The position numbers and the translations under genes are program-made. Under the pieces are notes generated by a model that worked only from the letters and a program-made list of their open reading frames with translations, did not search any database and was not told the origin of the DNA. 64,000 bases of DNA. Source: Achromobacter aegrifaciens. GTDB lineage: Bacteria > Pseudomonadota > Gammaproteobacteria > Burkholderiales > Burkholderiaceae_B. Shown here piece by piece: positions 8,414-16,370 of this stretch. The first letter of the stretch is position 1. Each line of letters begins with the position of its first letter. The stretch covers positions 1,116,001 through 1,180,000 of the forward strand of contig NZ_CADIJY010000001.1 in NCBI RefSeq assembly GCF_902859735.1, read 5' to 3'.

Positions 8414-8923
8414 TCAGTACTTGCCCATGTAATCGCGCTTGCCGATTTCCACGCCGTTGTGGCGCAGGAGGTCGTAGGCCGTGGTCACATGGAAGAAGAA
8501 CTGCGGCAGCCCATAGTGCAGCAGATAGGCGCTGCCGCTCAGTTTCTTTTCCTTGGGCGTGCCGGGGCGCAGCACGATTTCGCGCGCTTCGCTCTGCGCG
8601 AACTGTTCGGGGCCGAACGAAGCCAGGTGCTCCAGCGTCTTGGCGATCAAGGCTTGCAGGCCCGCGAAGGTGGCTTCGCTATCCGGCCACGAAGGCACTT
8701 CCGCGCCAGCCAGGCGCGAGGCGATGCCCTTGGCAAAATCCGCGGCGATCTGCACCTGGCGCGACAGCGGGAACATATCGGGGAACAGGCGGGCGCCCAG
8801 GTAGGCGTCCGGATCGATGTTCTTTTCCGTGGCGTGGGCTTCCGCTTTCTTCAGCACGTCGGACAGGGCCGACAGCATTTGCGTCAGGACGGGAACGGAG
8901 GCGCTGTGCATGAAATTGCTCAT
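8414..8923 (-). CDS. DUF1993 domain-containing protein
   Basis: This 169-residue protein matches what I know of DUF1993: a helical, DinB-like fold with the start MSNFMHSASVPVLTQMLSALSDVLKKAE, the segment LFPDMFPLSRQVQIAADFAKG near residue 50, and LPQFFFHVTTAYDLLRHNGVEIGKRDYMG at the C-terminus. Metal-binding His residues in the last helices suggest a DinB-type metalloprotein, but the activity is unknown. The internal ATG at 8923 is preferred over an upstream in-frame start because the extension is Arg-rich and unlike the family. It is divergent from the GntR regulator gene, so the palindrome at 9036-9057 could affect both. Confidence 0.85.
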   Translation of the reverse strand: MSNFMHSASVPVLTQMLSALSDVLKKAEAHATEKNIDPDAYLGARLFPDMFPLSRQVQIAADFAKGIASRLAGAEVPSWPDSEATFAGLQALIAKTLEHLASFGPEQFAQSEAREIVLRPGTPKEKKLSGSAYLLHYGLPQFFFHVTTAYDLLRHNGVEIGKRDYMGKY

Positions 8924-9035
8924 ATCGTGTCTCGCTTGAGAGTGGCGCCGGCGCGGAAGGCGCCGGGCAGGCCTGCGAAGACTACCAGTTGCCGGCGTCG
9001 ACATCCGTAATGCATGTTCGCCCTTGCGTCATCAT

Positions 9036-9057
9036 GACATCATGATGTTATGATGTC
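9036..9057. promoter_or_regulatory. Perfect inverted repeat at the GntR gene start
   Basis: GACATCAT and ATGATGTC are perfect eight-base arms separated by six bases. The site ends three bases before the GntR regulator ATG. This position would let the regulator block its own expression, and possibly that of the divergent DUF1993 gene. Confidence 0.65.
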
Positions 9058-9060
9058 TTC

Positions 9061-9804
9061 ATGCAAAACGATGCCGAATATGCTCCTCTTTATGCCCGGG
9101 TGGAAATGGCCCTGGCTGCGGAAATCTCGTCCGGCAGCCTGTCGCCTGGCGACCGGTTGCCGACGGAAGATCAACTGATCGAGCGCTTCGCCGTCAGCCG
9201 CAGCACGGTGCGCAAGGCGGTGGAAAACCTGGTTGCGCGCGGGCTGGCGGAAATCCGGCGCGGCAAAGGCACGTTCGTCACGGAGCCCAAGCTGATGCAG
9301 CCGCTGACGGCCCTGAGCGGTTTCGTCGAGGACATGACCGCGCTCGGCCGCCGGGCGACCGCGCGCCTGCTGGACAAGCGCCCGGTGCCGGCCACGGAAG
9401 ACGTCGCCCGCCAACTGGGTGTGGCGCGCGGCGCGCTGGTCTATCGGATCGAGCGAGTGCGGCTGGCGGACGGCGTGGCCATGTCGTTTGATGAAACCTA
9501 TCTGCCGCTGGACGTGGGCGACAAAGTCGCCAGCAACGACCTGGAGGCCGAGCCCATCTTCGACCTGCTGGAGCTGCGCTACGACCTGCCGCTGATCGAG
9601 GCCGAGTACCAGCTGGAAGCGGTGACGGCGGACGAACGCGTCGCGCAGGCGCTGGGCGTCGCCGCGGGAAGCCCGATCTTCCTCATCGAGCGCACGTCCT
9701 ACACCGAGGGGCAGCGGCCCGTCGACTACGAAAAGCTGTACTACCGCGGCGACCTGATCCGCTTCAGTACCCGCCTGGCGCGCCAGCCACGCAAGCCGGC
9801 CTGA
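9061..9804 (+). CDS. GntR-family regulator with UTRA domain (HutC subfamily)
   Basis: This 247-residue repressor-type protein has an N-terminal winged helix (residues ~8-75, with LSPGDRLPTEDQLIERFAVSRSTVRKA and RGLAEIRRGKGTFV). A C-terminal UTRA effector domain runs from about residue 90, with the typical YRIERVRLADG and a final PVDYEKLYYRGD-like strand. HutC-subfamily proteins sense small ligands such as urocanate or amino sugars. The gene is followed after 10 bases by a TauE-type exporter gene and then DUF1634, suggesting control of organic-anion or sulfonate/sulfite export. A palindrome lies immediately before its start. The ligand is unknown. Confidence 0.92.
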   Translation: MQNDAEYAPLYARVEMALAAEISSGSLSPGDRLPTEDQLIERFAVSRSTVRKAVENLVARGLAEIRRGKGTFVTEPKLMQPLTALSGFVEDMTALGRRATARLLDKRPVPATEDVARQLGVARGALVYRIERVRLADGVAMSFDETYLPLDVGDKVASNDLEAEPIFDLLELRYDLPLIEAEYQLEAVTADERVAQALGVAAGSPIFLIERTSYTEGQRPVDYEKLYYRGDLIRFSTRLARQPRKPA

Positions 9805-9814
9805 AGCGGCGGCC

Positions 9815-10672
9815 ATGGAGACCTCGACGATCTTCTGGCTGTTCGCCGCCGCCTTCGGCGCCAGCGCGCTGGGCGGGGTGCTGGGGATGGCCAGCGGCAT
9901 CTTCATCGTGCCCATCCTGACGCTGCTGTTCGGCGTGGACATCCATGTCGCCATCGGGGCCAGCATCATCTCGGTGATCGCCTGTTCCTGCGGCAGCGCC
10001 GCGCCTTTCCTGAAAGGGCGGCTGACCAACGTCAGGCTTGCCATCGTCCTGGAGACGGCCACCACGTTGGGGGCGCTGACCGGCGTGTTCCTCATCGGCA
10101 TCGTCTCGACCGGATTTCTCTACGGCCTGTTCGCAGTGATCCTGGCGCTGTCCGCGCAGCAGATGCTGGCGCGCCGGCGCGAGGCCGTGGCGATTGCGCC
10201 CGGCGCCGCCAGCTGGGCCACCGCGTTGCGCCTGCACGCAAGCTTCCCCGACCGCGCGCTGGGCCGGGAGGTGCACTATCAGGTGGACCGCGTGCCGCTG
10301 GGGTTGTCGCTGATGTATGGCGCGGGGCTGATTTCGGCCTTGCTCGGAATAGGCTCGGGGGTGCTCAAGATTCCGGCCATGGATGCCGCGCTGAAGCTGC
10401 CCATCAAGGTCTCGTCGGCGACGTCCAATTTCATGATCGGCGTGACCGCCGCCGCCAGCGCGGGCGCCTATTTCGTGCGCGGCGACATCGACATAGGCAT
10501 CGCCGGACCGGTCGCGCTGGGTTCGGTCGCGGGCGCTTTGCTCGGCGCCCGCCTGCTGATGGGCCTGCCGGCGGACAAGCTGCGGCTGTTCTTCGTGATC
10601 GTGCTGTCCCTGCTGGCGGTGCAGATGCTGCTGAGCGCGTTGGGCGTGCATATCCCGGGAGGCCCGGCATGA
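9815..10672 (+). CDS. TauE/SafE-family (TSUP) anion exporter
   Basis: The 285-residue integral membrane protein has about eight hydrophobic segments arranged as two repeats. Each repeat holds a Gly-rich motif: SALGGVLGMASGIFIVPILTLLFG near residue 12 and SALLGIGSGVLKIPAM near residue 170. TSUP proteins move sulfite, sulfoacetate or other organic anions across the inner membrane. The start codon is 10 bases after the GntR gene stop, and its own stop overlaps the next start (ATGA), so the three genes probably form an operon. The pairing with DUF1634 is seen in many bacteria. Substrate cannot be read from sequence. Confidence 0.9.
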   Translation: METSTIFWLFAAAFGASALGGVLGMASGIFIVPILTLLFGVDIHVAIGASIISVIACSCGSAAPFLKGRLTNVRLAIVLETATTLGALTGVFLIGIVSTGFLYGLFAVILALSAQQMLARRREAVAIAPGAASWATALRLHASFPDRALGREVHYQVDRVPLGLSLMYGAGLISALLGIGSGVLKIPAMDAALKLPIKVSSATSNFMIGVTAAASAGAYFVRGDIDIGIAGPVALGSVAGALLGARLLMGLPADKLRLFFVIVLSLLAVQMLLSALGVHIPGGPA

Positions 10673-10977
10673 CGCAGACGGTGGACAAACAGGCGCGGCG
10701 CGACCGCGCCATCGCCGGCTTGCTGTGGTACGGAACCTGGCTCGCCTCGGCCCTCATCGCCGCCGGCATGGCTGTGGATTTCCTGTTGCCCGCGCATGGC
10801 GGCCTGCGGGACCTTGGACTCGTCAAGGTCGGGGTGGCCCTGTTCATCCTGCTGCCAGTGGCGCGGGTGGCGCTGATGCTGGCCATTTTCCTGCGCGAGC
10901 GCGACTACGCCTACACGGCGATTTCCGCGCTGGTCCTGCTCATCATCGCCGCAGGCGTGGTGTCCGGACTGCGGTGA
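10669..10977 (+). CDS. DUF1634 membrane protein
   Basis: This small 102-residue protein has three predicted transmembrane helices (residues ~18-38, 47-70 and 82-101). It overlaps the TauE-type gene by four bases, which indicates translational coupling. DUF1634 proteins occur almost always next to TauE/SafE transporters and are thought to be accessory membrane subunits. No biochemical function is established to my knowledge. A segment of the type GLVKVGVALFILLPVARV is characteristic of the family. Confidence 0.85.
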   Translation: MTQTVDKQARRDRAIAGLLWYGTWLASALIAAGMAVDFLLPAHGGLRDLGLVKVGVALFILLPVARVALMLAIFLRERDYAYTAISALVLLIIAAGVVSGLR

Positions 10978-10993
10978 GGCCGCCGGCTTTCCT

Positions 10994-10999
10994 ATAATC
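10994..10999 (+). promoter_or_regulatory. Consensus -10 box (TATAAT)
   Basis: A perfect TATAAT hexamer lies 49 bases before the hydrolase ATG at 11049. No clear -35 hexamer is seen at 16-18 bases. The box argues against the upstream in-frame ATG at 11013, which would lie about 8 bases from the transcription start. Confidence 0.55.
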
Positions 11000-11048
11000 G
11001 GAGCGCGGTGCGATGGCGCATCGTCGCATACTCTCCCCAGGACTTTTC

Positions 11049-11837
11049 ATGCTTGCCGTTACCAGCCAGGATGTCTACGTGAACACCAGCCAGGGCCGCC
11101 TTTTCGCGCGGCGCTGGGATCCCGCCGGTGAGACCGCTGCCGCAGCGCCCATCGTGCTGTTCCATGATTCGCTGGGTTGCGTGGAGCTGTGGCGCGATTT
11201 CCCTGAACAACTGGCGCAGGCCACCGGGCGCAGCGTCATCGCCTATGACCGCCTGGGCTTTGGCCGCTCCGATCCCAATACCGCCGTGTTCGAACCCGGC
11301 TTTGTGGAAGAAGAAGCGCAGGGCGGATTCCGCAGCCTGCGCGCAGCGCTGGGCATCGGCCCCTACGTGGGGTTCGGCCATAGCGTGGGCGGTGGCATGG
11401 CTGTCTGCTGCGCCGGCGTGTATGCCGACGATTGCCGGGCGCTGATCACCGAGTCCGCACAGATGTTTGCCGAAGACCGCACACTGGAAGGCATACGGGC
11501 CGCCAAGCAGAATTTCGCAGAACCCGGCCAGCTGGACCGGCTGAAGAAGTATCACGGCGAGAAAGCCGAATGGGTGCTGGGCGCGTGGATCAACACCTGG
11601 CTGTCGCCCGAGTTTGCCGCCTGGAACCTGGACGAGCAATTGCGCCAGGTGCGTTGCCCCGTGCTTGCCCTGCATGGCGAAATCGACGAATACGGTTCCC
11701 CCAAACACCAGGAAAAGATCGCGGCGCTGGCCGGCGGCCGCCCTGTGCTGCTGGAGAACTGCGGGCATGTGCCGCACCGCGAACAAAGCCGCATCGTGCT
11801 GGATGTGGTGAGCGAGTGGTTGAGGGCGGTGCCGTAA
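11049..11837 (+). CDS. Alpha/beta-fold hydrolase
   Basis: The 262-residue protein is a serine hydrolase of the alpha/beta fold. The nucleophile elbow is GHSVGGGMA (Ser near residue 110). The acid is probably Asp in HGEIDEYG (near residue 212), and the His is in NCGHVPHRE (near residue 240). An oxyanion-hole candidate is the FHDSLG segment near residue 39. There is no signal peptide. Esterases, lipases and dienelactone-type hydrolases share this pattern, so the substrate is open. The start at 11049 is chosen because a TATAAT box lies 50 bases upstream and a GGA motif precedes the ATG. Confidence 0.88.
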   Translation: MLAVTSQDVYVNTSQGRLFARRWDPAGETAAAAPIVLFHDSLGCVELWRDFPEQLAQATGRSVIAYDRLGFGRSDPNTAVFEPGFVEEEAQGGFRSLRAALGIGPYVGFGHSVGGGMAVCCAGVYADDCRALITESAQMFAEDRTLEGIRAAKQNFAEPGQLDRLKKYHGEKAEWVLGAWINTWLSPEFAAWNLDEQLRQVRCPVLALHGEIDEYGSPKHQEKIAALAGGRPVLLENCGHVPHREQSRIVLDVVSEWLRAVP

Positions 11838-11927
11838 CCAATCGGGTGCGCACGTACACAGTCCGCGCTTAGAATCGGACTAGCCCTTTCGCGCCGCCGC
11901 GCTCGCTTTCTTGAGGTCCCCGATCCG

Positions 11928-12938
11928 ATGTCTGACCGTCAGCCCCTATCCCAAGCCGTCCACAATACGACGACCCGCCACGCGATTTTCATCGTGGCCA
12001 CCCTCAATGAAGGCGCCGCCGCCGCCGAAACCGTGCGTGGCTGGTGCGCCGATGTCGCCGCCGTTGTCCGCACGGTGGGCACGCGCGCGCCCGAGCAGAA
12101 TCTTTCCTGTGTCACCGCCTTCGGCTCCACGGCCTGGGACACGCTTTTCGGCGCGCCGCGTCCCGCCGCGCTGCACCCTTTCCGCGAGTTCGGTTCCGGC
12201 GAGCGCCTGGCCATGGCGACGCCGGGCGACCTGCTGCTGCACATCCGCGCGGACTCGATGGATTTCTGCTTCGAACTGGCCACCTTGTTGCTGGGCGGAT
12301 TGGGCGATGCCGTGACGGTCGTGGATGAGGTCCATGGCTTTCGCTACTTCGACCGCCGCGCCATCATCGGCTTCGTCGACGGGACCGAGAATCCGGAAGG
12401 GCAGGAAGCATTCGACTTCACCGTCATCGGCGACGAGGACGCCGAGTTCGCCGGCGGCAGCTACGTGCTGGTGCAGAAGTACCTGCACGACATGAAGGCC
12501 TGGAATGCGCTGACGGTCGAAGGCCAGGAAGGGGTCATCGGCCGCCACAAGTGGTCCAACGTGGAACTCGACGACGACATCAAGCCCTCGTCCTCGCACA
12601 GCGCCCTGACGACCATCGAGGAAAACGGCCAGGAACTGAAGATCCTGCGCGACAACATGCCGTTCGGCCGGCCGGGATCCGGGGAATTCGGCACGTACTT
12701 CATCGGCTACGCGCGTTCGCCGCGTCCCATCGAGCTGATGCTGGAGAACATGTTCGTCGGACGTCCGCCCGGCAATTACGACCGCCTGCTCGACTTCAGC
12801 CACGCGGTCACGGGCGGCCTGTTCTTCGTGCCGTCGTCCGAGTTGCTGGAAGCGCTTGCCGAGCGCAGCCCGGCGGCCTGTGCGGACGCGGGCGAGCCCG
12901 CGGCGCAGGCGTTGGCGTCGGCGGGCAAGGCGGGCTGA
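11928..12938 (+). CDS. Dyp-type heme peroxidase (YfeX-like)
   Basis: This 336-residue enzyme carries the family signature GFVDGTENP (residues ~147-155), whose Asp is the distal catalytic residue. A probable heme-ligand His lies in KPSSSHSALT near residue 224, and an Arg lies in KILRDNMPFG near residue 241. The pattern fits the YfeX/class-P group, which oxidises phenolic and porphyrin-like substrates with peroxide and is usually cytoplasmic; there is no Tat or Sec signal here. The neighbouring siderophore receptor gene hints at iron or heme physiology, but this is only context. A strong terminator follows. Confidence 0.93.
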   Translation: MSDRQPLSQAVHNTTTRHAIFIVATLNEGAAAAETVRGWCADVAAVVRTVGTRAPEQNLSCVTAFGSTAWDTLFGAPRPAALHPFREFGSGERLAMATPGDLLLHIRADSMDFCFELATLLLGGLGDAVTVVDEVHGFRYFDRRAIIGFVDGTENPEGQEAFDFTVIGDEDAEFAGGSYVLVQKYLHDMKAWNALTVEGQEGVIGRHKWSNVELDDDIKPSSSHSALTTIEENGQELKILRDNMPFGRPGSGEFGTYFIGYARSPRPIELMLENMFVGRPPGNYDRLLDFSHAVTGGLFFVPSSELLEALAERSPAACADAGEPAAQALASAGKAG

Positions 12939-12984
12939 GGCACAGCCACGAGCGGCCCTGGCCGCTACCGGGTAGCCGGAATTT

Positions 12985-13018
12985 CTGGCGCGGCCGCGAC
13001 GATGGCCGCGCCAGTTTT
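12985..13018 (+). terminator. Intrinsic terminator after the Dyp peroxidase gene
   Basis: An 11-base-pair GC-rich stem (CTGGCGCGGCC with its complement) and an eight-base loop are followed by TTTT. Confidence 0.8.
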
Positions 13019-13121
13019 CATTTTGACGCGCCATTCGACAAGCTACCCGGCCGGCCGGGCGGTCTGCCTGCAACCAGGTTGCGTCCCCAAAACGATACGG
13101 ACGTCCAGCAGGTGATGCTTG

Positions 13122-13157
13122 GTTATTCAATAACGCACCTGAGAATTGTTTGCATTA
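13122..13157. promoter_or_regulatory. Palindrome and Fur-box-like site before a TonB receptor
   Basis: GTTATT-C-AATAAC (13122-13134) is a perfect palindrome. It is followed at 13139-13157 by a GAGAAT-N6-CATTA arrangement that resembles the tandem hexamers of a Fur box. The region lies 46 bases before the receptor start, as expected for iron repression. Confidence 0.5.
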
Positions 13158-13202
13158 CACTTTCTTCCCATTAGAAGTTTCAACATGGGAAAGGAAGCCA
13201 AC

Positions 13203-15398
13203 ATGCAACACCCCGGGCCCGCCGGCCGCACTCGTTCCGTTCGTCCGCGCCTCGTCCTGCGGCGCACGCCTTGCCTGGTGCTGATGGCACTGGCCTGCGG
13301 CACTGCCACGGCTCAGGACGAGGGCGTGGCCACCTTGCAGTCCGTACAGGTGATCGGCAACGCCGACAGCACCACCACCGAGGGCACCGGTTCGTATACG
13401 CCGCGCGCCACCGCCGCCAGTACGGGGCTGCCGCTGACATTGCGTGAAACGCCGCAGTCGGTCACGGTGGTCACGCGGCAACGCATGGACGACGAGAACA
13501 TGCTTTCGCTGGTTGACGTGATGGCGAGCACGCCGGGTATTTCGGTGCAGAACTATGACAGCGAGCGGTATTCGTTCAATTCCCGCGGCTTCAGCGTCAG
13601 CAACTACATGTATGACGGAATTCCGACGAGCTTCGACACCGGCTATGCCGCGGGCGAGTCATCGCTCGATCCCATCATCTATGACCGGGTCGAGGTGGTG
13701 CGGGGCGCCACCGGCCTGCTGACCGGCGCGGGGAATCCGTCCGCGTCGATCAACCTGGTACGCAAGCATGCCACCAGCCGCGAGTTCAAGGCGGACATGA
13801 GCGTCAGCGCTGGCAACTGGGACACCTATCGCGGCACGGTGGATCTGTCCACGCCGCTCAACTCCGCCGGCAGTGTGCGCGGACGCATCGTCTCGGCCTA
13901 TCAGGACAATCACTCCTACCTGGATGGCTACCAGAACCGCAAGAAGGTGTTCTATGGCGTGGTGGACGCGGACATCACCTCCCGCACGACGCTGAGCGTG
14001 GGTTTCAATTACCAGGACAACGACCCGAAACGCAGCAGCTGGGGCGGCTTCCCGCTCTGGTACGCCGACGGCGGCCGCACGGACTGGAGCCGTTCGCTGA
14101 ACACCGGGGCGGACTGGAGTTCGTGGGGTAGCACGACCCAGGGCGCTTTCGCCAGCCTGGAACACCGCTTCGACAATGGCTGGACTGTCAACGCGGTGGG
14201 ATCGCATTCAAAGAACGAGATGGATGCCAAGCTTCTCTATCTCTATGGCTGGCCCGACCGCGACACCGGCCTGGGTGTGAACGCATCGCCGGCGTGGTAC
14301 GTGGGAGACCGCAAGCAGAACAGCCTGGACGTCAAGGCATCCGGTCCGTTCACGCTGTTCGGCCGCCGCCACGAGGCTGTCGTGGGCGCCAGCTTCAACC
14401 GCCAGCACGGCGACTTCGACTACCGCTCGGCCCTGTCGAGCGCGGCCGTGGGCAATTTCCTCGACTGGGACGGCTCGTATCCGGAGCCGGAATGGAGCAG
14501 CGATTCGGTCACCGCCAATCGGTACACCACCAAGCAAACGGGCTGGTACGGCGCCTTGCGCTTCAATCTTGCCGATCCGCTCAAGCTCATCGTGGGCGGC
14601 CGCTACAGCACGTGGGAAACGGATTCGGTCGGCTTTGGCGGCGGCAGCCGCCAGTCTTTCAAGAAGAACGAATTCACGCCCTATGCCGGCCTGCTCTACG
14701 ACATCAACGAGACCTACACGGCCTACGTCAGCTACACCGGCATCTTCAATCCGCAGAGCTATCAGGACCGCAGCGGCAACTGGCTCGATCCGCTCGAGGG
14801 CAAGTCTTACGAAGCGGGCATCAAGGGCGAGTTCCTGGACGGCAAGCTGAACGCCAGCGCCGCGGTGTTCCAGATCGAGCAGGACAATGTGGCCCAGGTC
14901 GATCCGGGCTACATGGTGCCGGGCACCATCAACCAGGCCTACACCGCTGCGCAGGGCACGCGCAGCCGCGGTTTTGACCTGGAGGTTTCGGGTGAAGTGA
15001 TGCCGGGATGGAACCTTGCCGCGGGCTGGTCGCACTGGACTGCGCGCGACGGCGATGGCAATGCCATACAGACCGACCAGCCGCGCAGCCTGGTGCGCGT
15101 GTTCACGACTTATACGCTGCCTGGCGATTGGAACCGTCTGACGGTGGGCGGCGGCGTCAACTGGCAAAGCCATGTGTACACGATGGCCAGCGGCCCGAAC
15201 GGAGAAGAGCGAGTCGGTCAGGGCAGCTATGCGATCACCAATCTGATGGCTCGCTACCGCTTCAATCGCAACCTGAGCGCTCAGCTCAATGTGAACAACC
15301 TGTTCGATCGCAAGTACTACAGCCAGATCGGGTTCTACAGCCAGGGCGCGTGGGGGGCGGGACGCAGCGCCATGCTGACGATGCGCTACCAGTACTGA
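13203..15398 (+). CDS. TonB-dependent siderophore receptor (no STN domain)
   Basis: This 731-residue outer-membrane receptor imports a ferric siderophore with energy from TonB-ExbBD. The signal peptide ends near residue 37 (CGTATAQ). The plug domain starts with the ETPQSVTVVTRQRM motif (residues ~80-95) and contains YDRVEVVRGATGLLTGAGNPSASINLVRK. The 22-strand barrel ends in the aromatic residues RYQY, as required for outer-membrane insertion. The ATG at 13203 is preferred over those upstream because AAGGAAG precedes it by seven bases. It lacks the N-terminal signalling domain, so it is probably controlled directly by Fur. The siderophore type (FpvA/FoxA-like) cannot be assigned. Confidence 0.94.
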   Translation: MQHPGPAGRTRSVRPRLVLRRTPCLVLMALACGTATAQDEGVATLQSVQVIGNADSTTTEGTGSYTPRATAASTGLPLTLRETPQSVTVVTRQRMDDENMLSLVDVMASTPGISVQNYDSERYSFNSRGFSVSNYMYDGIPTSFDTGYAAGESSLDPIIYDRVEVVRGATGLLTGAGNPSASINLVRKHATSREFKADMSVSAGNWDTYRGTVDLSTPLNSAGSVRGRIVSAYQDNHSYLDGYQNRKKVFYGVVDADITSRTTLSVGFNYQDNDPKRSSWGGFPLWYADGGRTDWSRSLNTGADWSSWGSTTQGAFASLEHRFDNGWTVNAVGSHSKNEMDAKLLYLYGWPDRDTGLGVNASPAWYVGDRKQNSLDVKASGPFTLFGRRHEAVVGASFNRQHGDFDYRSALSSAAVGNFLDWDGSYPEPEWSSDSVTANRYTTKQTGWYGALRFNLADPLKLIVGGRYSTWETDSVGFGGGSRQSFKKNEFTPYAGLLYDINETYTAYVSYTGIFNPQSYQDRSGNWLDPLEGKSYEAGIKGEFLDGKLNASAAVFQIEQDNVAQVDPGYMVPGTINQAYTAAQGTRSRGFDLEVSGEVMPGWNLAAGWSHWTARDGDGNAIQTDQPRSLVRVFTTYTLPGDWNRLTVGGGVNWQSHVYTMASGPNGEERVGQGSYAITNLMARYRFNRNLSAQLNVNNLFDRKYYSQIGFYSQGAWGAGRSAMLTMRYQY

Positions 15399-15433
15399 CG
15401 CGTGCCAGGACGGGGGGCGCAGGCGCCGCGCGC

Positions 15434-16210
15434 CTAGCGCTCCTGCTCCAGCGTCGCCTTCATCCGCACCATGCTCTCCTGGCTGACCATGATCACGCCG
15501 CTGGCTGGCTGGTCGATGTCCAGGATGAAGGTCAGCACCAGGGAAATAAGCGTGGCGAACAGGCCGGTCGAGATCAGCCGCCTGCGCTTGTGCAGCCCGG
15601 TGCCGTAGGCGATGAAGCCCATTGCGCCGCCGGTGACGATGAAGAGCAGATAGAAGACGGGCTCGGGTACGTGGTTTTCCAGCGCGACGCGGCGCTTTTC
15701 ATTGACCTGGGCCATTTCGTTGATGGCCTGGATGAACATGACCGTGGATATCGACGGCGGGTTCTCCAGGACGCTCGCAGCCGTGCTCCGGATCTGGCGC
15801 TCGATGCGCCGCGACGTCACGCTGGCCGCGGCCAGGCGCTCCTTGTCGTTGTCGGCGTCGCTGAACTCCAGCGCCGTCGTCGTGTATTCCAGCAAGAGCT
15901 TCGCGATGGGATCGCGGGCCGCGGGAGGCAGCAGCTGCGAGCGCCAATAGGCGTTGCCGATGGCGTTGGCCTCTTCCAGCACCAGGTTCTTGCGCGTTTC
16001 GAAACGCGTCACCGACATCGCGAAGGTAAAGCCCAGCAGCAGCGCCAGCAGGCCCAGCAAGGCGGTCTGGAGCGCGCCGATATGGGTCTTGGCGGCGTCG
16101 TCGGAAGCGCGGCGCTGCCTGCGCCCCAACCGGAAGCCCAGCTCGATGATGGCCAGGCAAGCGATTACGCAGATGAAAAACACGTAGGTTTCATCAATTT
16201 CGCGCAGCAC
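15434..16210 (-). CDS. Bestrophin-like (DUF4239) membrane protein
   Basis: The 258-residue protein has two N-terminal transmembrane helices (residues ~8-28 and 48-66) and two near the C-terminus (~185-205 and 215-235), separated by a long soluble helical section. This fits the bestrophin-like DUF4239 family, a relative of anion channels. The region RFETRKNLVLEEANAIGNAYWRSQLL (residues ~68-93) is the family's most conserved block. The channel function is inferred only by fold. It is convergent with the siderophore receptor gene and divergent from the aldo/keto reductase gene, where a perfect palindrome lies. Confidence 0.8.
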   Translation of the reverse strand: MLREIDETYVFFICVIACLAIIELGFRLGRRQRRASDDAAKTHIGALQTALLGLLALLLGFTFAMSVTRFETRKNLVLEEANAIGNAYWRSQLLPPAARDPIAKLLLEYTTTALEFSDADNDKERLAAASVTSRRIERQIRSTAASVLENPPSISTVMFIQAINEMAQVNEKRRVALENHVPEPVFYLLFIVTGGAMGFIAYGTGLHKRRRLISTGLFATLISLVLTFILDIDQPASGVIMVSQESMVRMKATLEQER

Positions 16211-16329
16211 GTTGATTTCCGGTGGTTATTTGGGGATAGAGCGTATGCCGAGTGCGGCGCGGCGGGCAAGGGGCGAATAACCCGCAGCCGCGGATCGTTG
16301 CCAGGTATTTGAAAAGCTTCTTGGAGTAA

Positions 16330-16356
16330 GGTGTCGCTTCCCTAGTAAGCGACACC
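16330..16356. promoter_or_regulatory. Perfect 10-base-arm palindrome before the aldo/keto reductase gene
   Basis: GGTGTCGCTT and AAGCGACACC are perfect arms with a seven-base spacer, ending just before the GGAG ribosome binding site (16361-16364). It could be an operator or a 5' leader hairpin. No obvious dedicated regulator is encoded beside it. Confidence 0.6.
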
Positions 16357-16370
16357 GCACGGAGCAGAAA

